Positions 1-13,077 of a stretch of DNA of 64,000 nucleotides are shown in pieces. The stretch's first letter is position 1; each line of letters begins with the position of its first letter. The position numbers were made by a program, and so were the translations under genes. Under the pieces are notes generated by a model that was given only the letters and a program-made list of their open reading frames with translations, was not told the origin of the DNA and ran no database searches. This DNA comes from Hordeum vulgare subsp. vulgare. Its lineage: Eukaryota > Streptophyta > Magnoliopsida > Poales > Poaceae. The stretch lies in NCBI RefSeq assembly GCF_904849725.1, contig NC_058521.1, positions 346,750,638 through 346,814,637 of the forward strand, read 5' to 3'.

Positions 1-548
1 AAGTCCATCACTCAACTCTTAGCAATTACATTACCCGTCCAGTGTATCACATTCGTCAACACATAACCAGAGACCTCAGAAACTCATCTATCTTAGACCC
101 TCGAAAACACAACGATACTAAGTATGGCAGTACATCCGGACGCTCTCCACCGGTATTGGGGATGCCAGACTCCTCTCGCCACTACTAGTATTGAAGAAAT
201 TTCGAACATCCTCCGTCGTGAGATACTAAGAAATCTGAATGATAACGATGTGCTCAAGAATCCCATGGAGCTCAACTCCTCAAAAGAAATCAAGTCAGAC
301 AGGAGGCACCAAGTTAGAACTTCGTCACGTCGACATCATATAGATTCCAAAAATATGCACGTGATCCTAAAAAAATTGAGTGAGAAGAGGAGTAGAATTA
401 AAATTCTTACGTCAAGATTCCTCACCAGAGCATAGAAGAGGAGAAAAATGAATCCTACGCTCCGATATATAACTAGAGTCAAAGCAGTTTTTCACTAGAC
501 TCGACTCGGCCAAGTTCGATTAATCAATGGGGCTCCTAGGTCGGTACT
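1..548 (-). mobile_element. Internal region next to the PBS, long-LTR element copy A
   Basis: This stretch aligns, with many substitutions and small gaps, to 6121-6669, including shared words such as ataaccagag and the run around the first ATG-like 'tatggcagtac'. It lies on the internal side of the primer-binding site at 549-560, so it is the start of the internal domain of a minus-strand LTR retrotransposon whose remainder lies left of the window. The open frame at 124-435 is not conserved in the second copy and I do not call it a gene. Confidence 0.6.
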
Positions 549-560
549 GCTCTGTTACCA
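549..560 (-). other. Primer-binding site, copy A (initiator-Met type)
   Basis: The plus strand reads gctctgttacca, the complement of a one-base variant of TGGTATCAGAGC, the plant retrotransposon primer site matching the 3' end of initiator Met tRNA. Its orientation puts the LTR to the right and the internal domain to the left. Confidence 0.65.
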
Positions 561-681
561 ACTAGTAACGCCCAAGATGTGATCATATCCTTATTTTGGC
601 TCGAGGGCCTCGACGGTGATAGAAGCGCATCTCGTCATTTTGCAAGAATGGATATCGTTACAAGTACATGTACTGAAAAGA

Positions 682-683
<2 letters not shown>

Positions 684-712
<29 letters not shown>
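684..712. repeat. (AT)n microsatellite
   Basis: About 14 uninterrupted AT units inside LTR copy A. The equivalent place in copy B (near 6790-6810) lacks it, so it expanded after the copies separated. Confidence 0.9.
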
Positions 713-715
<3 letters not shown>

Positions 716-716
<1 letters not shown>

Positions 717-812
717 TATCACATCAATACATCAACATATGAAGTATATGTAATTGGCTTACACTCGCGACAAGCTACAAGAATATCACATCAATACATC
801 AACATATGAAGT
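716..812. repeat. 30-bp direct repeat, 67-bp spacing
   Basis: An identical 30-base segment starting atatcacatcaatacatc occurs at 716-745 and 783-812 within LTR copy A. Copy B has only a single degenerate match, so this is a local duplication. Confidence 0.8.
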
Positions 813-917
813 GACCATGTAGAAGAGCACGGTCCGACTACGGACGAAAACAAATGATAAAAGAACGGCGTCCATCCTTGCTGTCCCAGGCTGCCGACCT
901 GGAACCCATCCTAGATC

Positions 918-944
918 GAAGAAGAAGAAGAAGAAGAAGAAGAA
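918..944. repeat. (GAA)9 microsatellite
   Basis: Nine perfect GAA units inside LTR copy A. The corresponding part of copy B (around 6980) has a short irregular gaagaacaagaag instead. Confidence 0.9.
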
Positions 945-2700
945 CAAACTCCAAATAGCACAATCATCGTGCTCACGTCAAAGTATCACTTTACTTGTAC
1001 CTACAACTATTGTTGTAGTAATCTGTGAGCCATAGGGACTCAGCAATCTCATTTACAAAGGTATCAAGACTAGAAAAGCTTAATGGGTGAGGTATGGTTA
1101 AGTGGTGAGGCTGCAGCAAGCGGCTAAGCATTTATTTGAGTGGCTAACTTACGGGTACAAGAATAAGAGGGGGGTGATCTATGCGTAACAGACGTGAACT
1201 AATGTTGATCAAATGAATTATCCTGAACACCTAGTTACATCAGACATAACCCCACTGTGTCCTCGATCAGAGAAGTAGTTCACGAAAGAGACAATCACGG
1301 TTACACACTCAGTTGGCAAGTTTTTATTAAGTTTACTTCAATTTATCTAGCACCGGATGTTAAACAAAGTTTCCAAGTTTGCCACATAATCGCGGGCACA
1401 ACTTTTCGAAAGATTTAACCCTACAGGGGTGCTCCAACTGGTCCATCACAAATTACCACAAGCCGCATAGAAATCCTTGATCACGAAACTCGTGATCTTC
1501 TCGGATTCCTTAGTGGAAAACCTCAACTCTGAGATAGCCCAAAGCATCACCGGAATCCCGATGCACAAGATATTTAGCAAAAGGTAAAACAAGTACAATA
1601 AGGCCGCCCGACGTGTCGACTATCCCGATAGGAGCCGTGTATCTCGTTCTCAGGACACGACCGGATGGGAAAGCCTACGAGTAAAAGCAAACCTCGAGTT
1701 GCCCCGTGGTGGCCCTGCATCTGCCCTTTTTGGACCAACAGTCATGAGTAGCACTGGCCCGGGATTTGATTAGTTAGTCCGTGGGTGCCGGCGGGTCCCT
1801 ATGCATTTTTATTAGTTATTAGGCAAATGTAGTACCAAAGTTGGGCCTTGCCAAACAAGCTTTAACTAAGATGAATTATCAAGGGGGTCCCCATAACAAC
1901 CCCGAGCATGTTAGGAACGCTCAATTATGGAATATAACACCGGTAGCCAAAACTAAGGCGGCAAAGGTGGAACAAAACACCAGGCTAGAAGGCCATGCCT
2001 TCCACCTTTTACCAACTATATAGGTGCATTAAATTAAGTAGCTATTATAGGGTGATATAAAAAGGAACCCATGTTATCACATGGAAGCAACTGGACTTGC
2101 AACTAGCAACACTATCCAATGGTTAAGAAAGCCGTAGCATAGTCAATAAGTGGTTTGCTAGGTTGTGGAAAGGTTGAAGGTTTTCATGGAAATGTTGAGA
2201 TGTTAACATTTAACACGTGGTAGCTAGCAAGACATAATGAAAGAAATAAGACAACTATCTTGGCTTTGATAGTAATGGTATCTAGGGAAATGGTCATCTT
2301 GCCAGAGATCCCGCTTGGAAGAAGAACGAATCCATGCAGCAGATGAACCAACATAGTCAAATGGATCCTCACAGTCTGACACGCTTGCGGAACTCTTTCA
2401 AGAAGAAGCAAACCAGCAACAAGAATCAACACGCAATATTCACCATGACACATGCATGATATGATGCACAACCTAATATGATGCATGTCCATTTCAATTA
2501 TGCAAGGCATGGCATGGAAGTTCATAACAATCAAACACTACACATTAAGTGAAGCTCAATACACAAAGAGTTGCATATTGATGAAACTCCACATACAAAT
2601 TATTTATTTCACTCCTGTTCAGCTCTTCGAACAGAGCTGAAACAAAACGAAACATATATACACAGAAGCATGTGTAAACTGCTAGCAAAAATATGAGGGT

Positions 2701-4150
2701 GCCACGAATTGATCACAGGACCTCGTAGACAAGGCAAGGGTTCTTAACGAGTCTGACTATTACTAACTCCATTGATTAAACTTGGTGGAAACCTACATAA
2801 CATCTAAATGCCAAAACGGATCTATATAAAAAGAGGATCAAAGTTTCAGTTACATGAGAACCTCTCACAGCGGGGAAACAAAGGGGTTGGTGGCCACGGC
2901 GAGACGACACGGGGAGGGGCCATGGTTTTGACGGATCCGGGCATGGGGAATCCATTCCCAGGGACGAGGAGCCTTGGGGGTGATGCAGACGGGCGAGCTC
3001 CATCTATGGCAGCAGCGGGCTTTGTTCTATCCCTGATAGAAAGGAAAGAAGCAGAGATGAGAGGGGTCAGAGGAGAAAGGAGAAGGAAGGAGGGGTCGCG
3101 AGGCATGCGCTGGACCTACGGCTCCGGTGGCCTGGTGTTGTGGCGGCGCAACTTGGCTGGTAGCTAGACTCCGGCGAGGTCTTGGCCAACCGGTGACGAG
3201 CCAAATGGCAGTGGGCGGAGATCAGGGATGCCACTGCTATCTCCTGCAGCTGCGAGTACAACGAGAGAGAAAGAGATAATTTGGGAGAGGGAGAGAAAGG
3301 AAGAAGGGAAACCAAGGGAGGAGAAGGAAGCAGTGACCTGGTGGCCGACATAGTGGAGCTCCAAGCTCTAGCTCGAGTAGGTCGGGGCCTTGGTGGTGCA
3401 GGAGCACACTCGAGCAGCGAGGCGTGCTGGTCCAAGATCGCAGGCGTGGGCACTAGTTCTTGTCTGGCATCAGCGACGCATGGTTTCAGTGAGGCGTAGA
3501 GGGCGGTGGGGCGCGCTCCCAAGGTGGCTCGAGGCGATGGCACCGGTGCTGGAGTGGTAGGGAGCCGCTCCGACGGTGTTAGGCGGACCTCCAAGGGAGG
3601 TTCTGGGTACCACGTCGGGCTCATCGCACTCCTGTCCATGTGAGCCTGTGGCTTGAGGCCTTGGTCGCTGCGGACGAGGATAGCTTGAGGGCGCGGCGGC
3701 GCGGCGAGCTCCTGCGGCTCACCGTCCTGTGGAGATGGGACAGAGGTGGGGTAGGCGGACACTCAGCCACAAGAGCAAGGGTATGTCCTTGGTTGCCTGT
3801 GGTCGCTGGACTTGCCCCAGGAAGGCGCTCGAGGTTGGCTGTGAAGTGGATCCAGGGGAATCAGGAGGAGCGGCACTCATTGGATGGATGTTGGACCAGG
3901 AGGAGATCCCGATGTGGAGTGGCGGTGGCGGGACGGAACAAGGGGCTAGGATCTAGTGTTTGGTCTGAATTTGGTCTGGGATGGACTATATATAGCCAAT
4001 GGGTTAGGAGAGTTTAATGGACAAACCGATGACGGTTTAGGGTAAAACTCGGTTGATCCAGATCCACCGGTAACGACCGTACATTTTTTGGTTCCAGGAG
4101 GACTTTTCGGACTACGTTGCAGGCAGGATCGGTGCATTGTGCAGAGAGGT
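2701..4150. other. G-rich gene-free segment, probably LTR interior
   Basis: This segment is GC-rich and G-biased on the plus strand (many ggaggag and ggtggc words). It resembles in character the G-rich part of the 4.1-kb long LTR at 42600-43380. Long open frames here on both strands (for example minus 3067-3762) are Pro/Ser/Ala-rich, show no domain and are explained by base composition. I see no gene. Confidence 0.4.
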
Positions 4151-6120
4151 TAGGTGGAGATGAGAGGGAAAACGGGCACCCGGAGACAGAGTTTTATAAA
4201 TCAAAAATGTCCGATGAAATGATCGACTATAGTGCCGCTATAGATTTAACGATTCGGGTCTCAAACAAACTCCGATTGTAACGAAATTTGGCAGACGGTC
4301 TACCTACACTACAATAAGACCGCACGCCAAGTTTAAACCCAATCCAAGAAAGGTTTATACACACTTTTGAAAACAAGATTTTAATGATGTCGCGGGCGTG
4401 TCCATGAGTGGTAGGTCTCAAAATGGTGATCGACAAAAACGGAGAGAACCAACAATTAATAATGGATGCAAGTTTTGAAAATAGACAGAAACGGAGTACC
4501 GAAGCAATGCGGATGATGCAAATATGCGATGATGAATGCAACAACCAAATACCTAACACGGTGACAACAGAATAAAAGGGGAATCTTCTGGAGCATCGAT
4601 TCCGTGTTATTATAGCATCACCAGGAATAATTTGGAATGAATGGAGATATTTGAAGGAATTGGGGTACATTAGAAGAAAGAGATCATGATCCATCTAGAA
4701 AATGACTTAAACAAGGCCCCGATAAAAATTAGAAAAAGAACGATGAAAACATCGTATGAACAAAGAGACATGAGAAGGAAGATGAATCTTAAAGCATCAC
4801 CAGAAGAATTGCGAGGACGAAGGAAGAGACATCAATTGAGAAGAATATGAGAAGGAAAGGTGAAACTTGAGAATGAATATTTCTTATGAAATGCTCGCCT
4901 TCGGAGGATCGAGAAATGAAAAAATCTCTGAAATGCTCCGGATAGATATGGAAGGAATTTCTGATGATTGAAAACAATTTAGAATAATAGCATCAAGCTT
5001 GAAACACAAATCTTCAAGAGAATGGACCAAAGTTTAAGAGAAACTCTTCTTTGGTCTTCCAAGTTGAGAATAACGGCGAGACACATCACCAATATTGTTG
5101 AAATACTCCGGAACAATTAATAAAGAAAGGTTGACCCAATGATGAAAATGATTCAAAAATGATCTCGGGTAAGGAATGTGACTGATGGGATTTGTTCTTA
5201 CATCACATTTGCAAAGAACTTGAGGACATATCGGGAAAATATTAGAAAGGCCAAGTAGGATCCTTAAGAAGAACATGTGGGTTATCAGTCAACTCAAAAC
5301 AAACCACCATTGAAACGATTGCTTAGTAAGAGATATTGCACCAGTATAAATTAAGAACTACATGAGGTGATAACCTTGAAAAGCTTGAATGGATCTTGAC
5401 CAGAAATACAAATCTTCCAAGTTATCTTTTAACCTTCCGAGAAGAATAGAGACAGCTGACAAACAATAGAGGCTTAGCTAACAATTTCCAACCTGGGAAA
5501 ACATGTTATGAAAAGGACATGATGAACATTGAAATCTTCAATTGACTCCACCGAAGAACAAAACTAGAACAAAGAATCATGAACTTAGCATTTAAGCATC
5601 TTCATAGTGAATCACCGGATACAATACGAATGAAAATATAGCAGAAGCATCAATGAAAAGAAAGGCACTTGTATCATAATATAATCATGGGAAAAAGGGA
5701 GGGAGGGTAGGGAAAATAAAGAAAACTTAGGGTGTACGAAATGAACTCCATAAAAGTGGGGAAGTGAGGATATATCTTGCAAATACTGAAGAGTATTGAA
5801 TTATCTTGAAGAGAAGCACTCCGTATGGAAAAGAATTGACATGCCAATTTAACTGAGAAAAAGTGTTAGCAGTCCCATAGAAATATGAGAACATCGCTTA
5901 GGAAAGATATGAAATCAACACTTGGCATCGAAGCAACTCGAATTACCATACTCCAAAAAAACCAAAAGATGAGGCTTGAGGATTAAGAGAGAAACAAATA
6001 CATAAACCATTATGCATTTATTGGAAGGATAATCCTAGGTAACTACTTGAATTCCCACCTGAGAACACTTGAAATCTTTCTAGTTATGCAATCTGGTCCA
6101 ACGGATACATATAGCAATTA
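4151..6120. other. Gene-free, purine-rich retrotransposon-like DNA
   Basis: This is AG-rich noncoding sequence with recurring gaagaa and aaatgctc words and no open frame showing homology. By position it should contain the far end of LTR copy A and the internal domain belonging to copy B, but I could not find the LTR edge or a polypurine tract. Confidence 0.35.
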
Positions 6121-6669
6121 CTGTGATAAATCACTCAACTCCTAGAAATAATGCGATACCTCCAATGTATCACATCTCTCAACCATAACCAGAGAAACCT
6201 GAGAAACACATCTACCTCAAACCATCATAATCATAACAATACTAAATATGGTAGTACTCGAATCTTCCTCCCTAGTACTGGGTGGCGCTAGGCTCGTGTT
6301 GGCACAAATAGTATTGAAGCGATTTTGAACATCCTCATCCTTAGATACTAAGGAAACTGACTGATAACGAGTGTGACAAGAACCACTAGAATCTCTACTC
6401 CCAAGGACTTATTCCAAGTGTTGGGACGCACAAAGAAAATAATTCGGTCACACCGACATCATAGAGGTCCCAAAATACCAGTGTGATCCTAAAAAAAGTT
6501 GAGTGAGGAGAGGGGTAGAATTAAAAATCCTACGTCACGATTTCGCACCACAACAGGGAAGAGGAGTGAAAATCATTCCTACTCTTCGGTATATAACTAG
6601 ACTCAAAATATGTTTTTAGACTCGAAAGCAACCAAGTTCGATCAATCAAGGGGGCTCCAGGGTGAGTAC
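6121..6669 (-). mobile_element. Internal region next to the PBS, long-LTR element copy B
   Basis: Diverged match to 1-548, in the same order and orientation, ending at a primer-binding site at 6670-6682. No coding capacity is visible, as expected for a large retrotransposon derivative (LARD) lacking genes. Confidence 0.55.
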
Positions 6670-6682
6670 TCCTCTGATACCA
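6670..6682 (-). other. Primer-binding site, copy B (initiator-Met type)
   Basis: The plus strand reads tcctctgatacca, the complement of a near-perfect TGGTATCAGAG. It sits 6122 bp from the equivalent site of copy A. Confidence 0.65.
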
Positions 6683-6685
6683 ACT

Positions 6686-8990
6686 TCTAATGCCCAAAAT
6701 GAGGTACTATTCTCGCAATGGCTCAAGGGCCTCGATAAGGATAGAAGCGTATTTCGGATCACTTCGCAAGAATGAATATTGTCACAATACATGTAAATAA
6801 GAGGTGAGTATATGGAGTTGGCTTATACTCGCCACAAAATAAAACATGAATATCTCAATACATCAATACATAACAATCATCATACATAAGATCAGGATCT
6901 GGCTACGGATGCAAAAAAAATAGACAATGTCCACCCAGCTAATCACAGGTTGCCGACCTAGAAACCATCCTATGATCGTTAAGGAAGAACAAGAAGAATA
7001 CCACCAAATAGAACAAGCATCACTCTCGCGTCAAAGTATCGCATTATCTATACCTGATCCTGTTGTTGTAGTAATCTGTGATCCATGGGGACTCATCAAT
7101 CTCATGACCAAGTGTATCAATACTAGCAAAGCTTAATGGGTATGGAAAGGTTAAGTGGTGAGGCTACAACAAGCACTAAGAATTTTATATCTGGCTAACT
7201 TATGAGTACAAGAATAAGAAGAGTGATCTACAATGAATGGATGTGATCTTGTAAAGATCAGGTAGTGATCATGAACACCTACTTACGAGCCAAACGTAAC
7301 CCCACTATGTTCTGTTCTTGGTTCAAACCTCACAAGAAGAGACGGACGCGGTTACACACATGGTTGGTATATTTTAATTGAGTTTACATCAAGTTTTCTA
7401 TAACCGGATATTAAGAACTTTACAAGTTGCTACATAGCTACAGGCACAACTTTCCAAAATATTTAACCCTATAGGGGTGGTCCAACTCATCCATCAAAAA
7501 CTAACCACAAGCTGCGGTGGAAAATCGCAACCTCGAGATAGCCTGAAGTGTGCTCGGAATCCCAGTGCGCACGTATCTCTTTCTCAGGGCACTACCAGAT
7601 AAGCTACGCCTACGTGGCCAGATTAAACACCCAGGTTGCCCAAGGATGGTCCCGCACAGTTCTCTATTTTGGACCAACACTCTTGAGGAGCACTAGTCCG
7701 GTTTGTTAATTAATTATCCACTGGGTGATCATGTCCTATGCGAGTTTTATTCGTTAAGCAAATATACTACCAATCTTGGGCCTTGCCGGAAGAGTTTTAT
7801 CCCAAAAAGTATTCAAGGGGGTCCCCATAAGACCCCCAAGCATGTTAGGAGTGCTCAATATGGAACATAACATCGGTAAACAGAAACTAAGGCGACAAGG
7901 GTGGAGCAAAACGCCAAGCAAAAGGTCCAGCCTTTCACCCTTTACCAAGTGTATAGGTGCATTAATTAAAATAAACAAGATATTGTTATATTGCATGACA
8001 CCCATGTCCCAACATGGAACAAACTACACCTTTAACTAGCAGTGATATAAGAGGGCCTTAGCAAGAGGAAACTTAGTCAAACAATGGCTCTCTAGGACAC
8101 TGAATGGTTCGAGGCTTATCATGGCCTTTTGGGATGCTTGACAAACAACTCGTAGGTAGCGAGATGTAGCGCTAGAAATGAGACAACAAGCATAGAAAAT
8201 ATAGTAGTGGTATCCAAGGTAATTGTCATCTTGCTTGAAATCACGCTTGGAAGAAGATCAAATCCCTGAAGTAGTCAAACAAGTCCTCACACTCCGAAAC
8301 ACTTTTGGAACTCTAGCAAGGAGAAGAAAATTCGGAAACAAACAAATGATATGGTAAACAGCACAACATATTCTTGACATGATGCAAAATAAACTATGAT
8401 GCATGTCCATTTGATTGTGCATGTCATAGTAAGCACAACAATCAATTGCTATACATTAATTGAAGTTCAATGCGCAACAAGTCGCATATCGCTGAAATTC
8501 AACATTCAAATCATTTAGTTCACTCTCGTTTATTTGCACGACAAGTTTAAATGTTGTTAAACATGGAAAATGTGTACAATAATTGAACTATTTCTCTAGG
8601 AAATTTAAATCAGGCTGGAAACAATACATAGCATTTTCAGAACGACCCCGTATGTAAATTTTGTAATTGTTTCAGATCTGCCTAAAATATATGCTTATAT
8701 TTATTAAACAGGAAAATAAAGTGCACCAGGTTATTCTATACGTTTTTATAAGCAATTCATTTATATAGTTCATTTAATTCAGAGCTACGATTAATTAGAT
8801 ATGAATTAAACTAGCATGGCATTATGAAAATTTAAGAAAATGACAGTTTTAAACACTTTATACAAGGATGAAAGTGCCATATTATGAAAGTACATAAAAA
8901 TCTACCTAAGTTTCATGTATAAACCATTTTAATTCGATGTCTCATTTGAAAGTTATTAAATGCATGAACTTCAGAGGGTTTTCCGCAAAA
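6686..8990 (-). mobile_element. Long LTR, copy B (Sukkula-like), minus orientation
   Basis: Begins 'taatgcccaaaatgagg' beside the primer site and follows copy A through the segment with gggccttgcc, the 'ggcgacaagggtgg' run and the 'tgatgcatgtccatt' run near 8398. After about 8600 it becomes AT-rich noncoding DNA of the kind seen in long LTRs. The LINE remnant at 8993 interrupts it. Confidence 0.5.
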
Positions 8991-8992
8991 AT

Positions 8993-10010
8993 GTTTTTTT
9001 TGGATAACTACTAAACTCGCATGAGGAGGAACACTTCTCCATGGGCCGAATCTAGATCTTGAAGGCTGAAAAGGCATGTGTGATTTAATTAGTCCAGCAA
9101 ATTGCATTTTGTAGGCTATGGTGTTGGAGAAGCATCCATTTGTTGTAAATTTCCATCGAATGACATCCTCCTGTCCGTCTCTAGTTGTACCTCCTAAACC
9201 TTGCTCTAGATATCGACGAACTATTGTATGTGCATGACAGAGAGTCCTCTCTGCATGTCAATGGGGCGGATCCAATCAGCATTTGTCATGGCATGTGTCG
9301 CACGTGCCTTCTTGCGCTTAGAGAGGGTGAAGATACTATGAGCTATGTCCTTTGACTTTTGTCCTTGGAACCAAGGAGCGAACCAGAAACTCACCTTCAT
9401 TCTGTCACCCATGGTCATAGTCTCCACAAAGTAGAACAGATCCATGTCGTCATCGTCGCAAGGGATGTCAAAACCAACCCAAGCTCTTTGGGGGTCCACG
9501 CACTGGAACCATAGCCATCGAAGTCTGAGTGGTCTGGAGAACTTATCGAGGTTGAGGATTCCCAATCCACCTAGGTTTAAAGGTCTGCAACCCAGCTTCT
9601 AGTTGACCTTGCACTAACCCCCACACACCTTATTTGTGCCTTCCCACAAAAAGGATCTTTGAATCTTAGTTATATCCATAGAGGTCTCAACTGGAATGTT
9701 GAGCGGAGTGATGAAGTAGATGTTCTAGGAGGATAGCATGAATTTAAATAGAGTGGATCGCCCAAAAATGTTAATGTTTCTCCCTTGCGAAGGGGGAAGT
9801 TTCCGGGACACCTTTTCCACCAAGAATTGACAGTCCAATTTCGTGAGGTTGTGTGTGGAAAGAGGGAGGCCGAGATAACACATCAGGAATCCAGTTCGGA
9901 TGGCAGACAAGCTTTGAAGGATATCATCCCGATCAATGTTTGCACAATTGATGGGCACCACAATACTCTTAAGCAGGTTGGCCATAAGACCTGTAACTTG
10001 CCTTCTATAT
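8993..10010 (-). pseudogene. LINE (L1-type) ORF2 C-terminal remnant, 5'-truncated
   Basis: Two minus-strand frames match the C-terminal third of plant non-LTR retrotransposon ORF2. The first (9985-9725) has the segment before the end of the reverse transcriptase thumb: TGLMANLLKS, then YLGLPLS, then GRSTLFKFMLSS. The second (9565-9221) is the zf-RVT region: GILNLDKFSRPLRLRWLW, then FWFAPWFQG, then a final WI motif. Stops or a frameshift at 9566-9724 separate them. Homology stops near 10010, so the polymerase core and endonuclease are absent, typical of 5' truncation at insertion. A run of eight T at about 8993 could be the complement of a short poly(A) tail. The remnant lies inside long-LTR sequence. 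I found no clear target duplication. Confidence 0.75.
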
Positions 10011-12478
10011 ATACATAAGTGTAATTTCTTAAATTGAGCAGATACACTTCTACGTTAAACGACTATAGTAGACATGACATGACTGGATATATTCTTGCTA
10101 CTCTAGACACTTTTCCTTTGTTCTATCGATTCATCATTTTGACACGGTTGAAGCAATTTTAATTCTTTTCCATAGATGCTTAATTTTGACATGGTCGACT
10201 TTTAAATTGTGACTATCTTGGTAGGAACAGCTTCTGCTAGAACATTTAAGATATATAGCTAAGTGTTTGTAACCATGGGTGAACTATTTTTGGTACATTT
10301 CGATATTTATATATTTAAATTGGCTTGCACATTACCAACTGCAAGCTAGGTTACCCACTTCCTTAGTAGTATGTATTTGCCTTCTTTTCTTTGATAAGTC
10401 TTTTCTTCGATAAGAAAAACAACTCATGCACGCACCTGGGCTTCATGATGGGTGTTGCATGCCGCCGCACCTTCTCCATGCTAGTTTGCACTACGGGCAC
10501 TACCAATCTCTTCTTCTCAACCTTCTGTAAATAAATACTCCTCCTCAACTCGGAGCGGATCAATGTGTGTTCGAGCCAGCAAGGAATATGGAGTGAAGCT
10601 ACTGCAATTCATGTTGAGTGTTTTATCTTGGCACATATGATAGGAGGTCTTACACTGTGGAGACCCCGACTCACAAGTCGTGATCATCGAATGTATGTGG
10701 ACAGCGATCCCAGAGATCAATGCTCACTAAACACACCGAAATTGAATAACAAGAGTCTTGCATCCATTACGTACTGTTTTACTCAAATATGGCCTTCATG
10801 ACCAAGTCTTCATAAACTTCCAGCAAAAAATTTCATCGATAACGTGAACCCATGCCATCTGCCTTAACCCTACATGCATTTTGACTAGGAAGCGTCCTAG
10901 CTCGCTTGTACGTCACCAAATACTTTTCATTGTATCATTTTCTTTAATGCGTGCCCAATAAAATAAGCAGTGGCAAGCCAATGAGTACTTTCAATGTACT
11001 CTCAAGCAACCCATGTTTGGAACGAGGCAATAACAATGCATTATATAGCCCTAAGTAGGTAAGTTGTAGAAAGCTAATTTTGAGTGTAATGACATGTTCA
11101 AAACAACTTGTAAAGCATGCATCGACAGTTTGTAGATATCCATATGAACAAGTTACACATATCAATATAAGCAGGGGTTGAACATCTCATGTTCAAGCAT
11201 CATGTAAAGCCATCTGACTTAGCTTAAGTATCATCTTTCTCCCACACACACACCAAGTTTGTAAATAATGGACGTAGACCAAGATCGGTCATCCAATTGC
11301 CCTTGACCATGGACACGGCTATCCGACTAGTATTACACTCTGTAGAGGTTACACACTTTACCCACAAGACTCGGGTAACTTCCATGTCATCCATGACCCA
11401 CGGTACCCGAGGTAAGCACCCTAACAATGTCTTTACCTTGATGGCACTAAACAAAGAGTCCACTCGTTGGCCCACGTCCGCATTATGTACATCATACGAG
11501 ACTCACTCAAGATCATACCATCCCTGAGGGGATGCAATGGAGTGCCCGGTGTCTGTAAAAACATCCCATGGTCGCCCTACGTGTCATGACCCTGTATTGA
11601 GAGACTGACTCTTGCCCTCTCGTCACTAATAATGCGGGCTCTCTCCTAGCATCGACCAAAGTAATCAACAAAGCCCCTTCCATATAGGGGTAGTTAGGTC
11701 GTAAATGTAAGGCTGGAGTAACGGTCGCAACTTAAACCAATCCATTTTCGAAAACAACACACTCACTCGTCTCGGTGCACCACTTCTTTCATAAGTGGTA
11801 ACCTAGATCAACACCATCTAAGGCATTAGTGGCACCCGCGGGGTTTTCGAAAAGTCCTGAAATCTTTTTTGTCTTCGACACCATGGAATTTCCCATCCCA
11901 TTTGCATAGAAACTACTAGCATCATATCTACTTCCCACCCGCACAACCCTCATAGGAAGGTAGGGTCATGCTCAATGCAAGTATCAACGAGGAAAGTAAC
12001 AGAGGTAACCCACCACAGTGATCACCGGTTCATCATGATTCAAAGAAATGGAATAAAGTGATATATGCCATGCATTAAATGGTTTCTTAAACATGGTCAT
12101 GGGGCTGCTTGCCTGGCTCAGCAAATTCTTCAAGGTCTTCACCAGCTTCTAGTCCAACTTCGAGCTCTTTGTCTAGTTCTTCAACTACCGTTGGAAACAA
12201 CCACAATAGGCAACACAACAAGCAGAGAAATAAAGGTGTTCTAAAATAGGAGTTTTATTTTTATAAGACATCAGGTTATAAGAATAGTAACTAAAGAGGT
12301 TCTAATGGATCTGGGTCTACGAGGATTTTGCAACGTGGAAATGGGGGGAGTTATTGATCCTATAAGGACTCTACAAAAAACATATTTATAAAAATGAGTT
12401 GATGCGCCTATAAATTAAGGCATGATTTTGTAAGAATTTAGAAAGTGGTTTCACTGGATTCGGAGTTGGGATGATTTT
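10011..12478. other. Gene-free interval, probably old long-LTR sequence
   Basis: No open frame here shows homology. The part from about 11220 to 12200 has the same succession of motifs as the long LTR at 40850-41800: a dispersed 'cacacg...ccgg' run, a 'gtccac' block, then 'tgcttgcct' at 12108 versus 41751. It may therefore be a fragment of the same class in the same orientation. The first kilobase I cannot assign. Confidence 0.3.
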
Positions 12479-13077
12479 TGAAAGTGCGTTATATCGACTA
12501 TAGGGGGTGAATAGGCAATTTTTATAAATTCATCACCTAGGAATTTCCTTGTGAGGAAAGTCCTCAGTCACAAACTACATGCAGCGGAATAAGTACTCAC
12601 ACAAGCATGCAAAACAACAATAGCATAGTCTTCAGAGTGAAATGAAACATTTGGTTTGAACAAGTTGCACGATCAGGATATGCAGGTGAAGAACAAGTCA
12701 AGTGAAGAATTTAGGGTGAGGAAATTTAGAAAGTCTTCAGTCAAATTTTTCAAACAGTAACGATCAAAGACATCAACATACAAGTGAGGAAATGAAAGGG
12801 TTGAGAAATTAGTACCAGATCCTCGATGAAGACAGTGTTTGATGATCCAGCTCCAACTAATGTGACATTTGTACTTGTGGTTTGGAGAGGCTTGGTATTT
12901 AAACCAAAGGACACATAGTCCTAGGACACATGGTGCTTACCGTATTATCCTTTAGCTAAGACACACAATACTCTCCCAACACTCGTGGTAAGTCTGTAGG
13001 GCAGACTTCCAAACCCTCACAAACTCTATCACCCAATGGTCCACAATTTAATGATGGATTCTCTAGACCATGACGCC

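Larger units (their letters stand above)
564..2700 (-). mobile_element. Long LTR, copy A (Sukkula-like), minus orientation
   Basis: The LTR begins beside the primer-binding site with gtaacgcccaagatg, a degraded TGTCACGCCCAAGATG-type LTR edge known from Triticeae long-LTR elements such as Sukkula (name from memory). It matches 6686 to about 8600 throughout, for example the segment with 'gggccttgcc' near 1843 and 7776. Similarity becomes hard to follow after about 2650, so the far LTR edge is not placed. No protein is encoded. Confidence 0.55.

Noticed and set aside
3067..3762. 231-residue minus-strand open frame, Pro/Ser/Ala-rich
   Set aside because: G-rich DNA opens frames on both strands here. 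No domain, no splice or start context, and overlapping frames of similar quality; same behaviour in the long LTR at 42600-43380.
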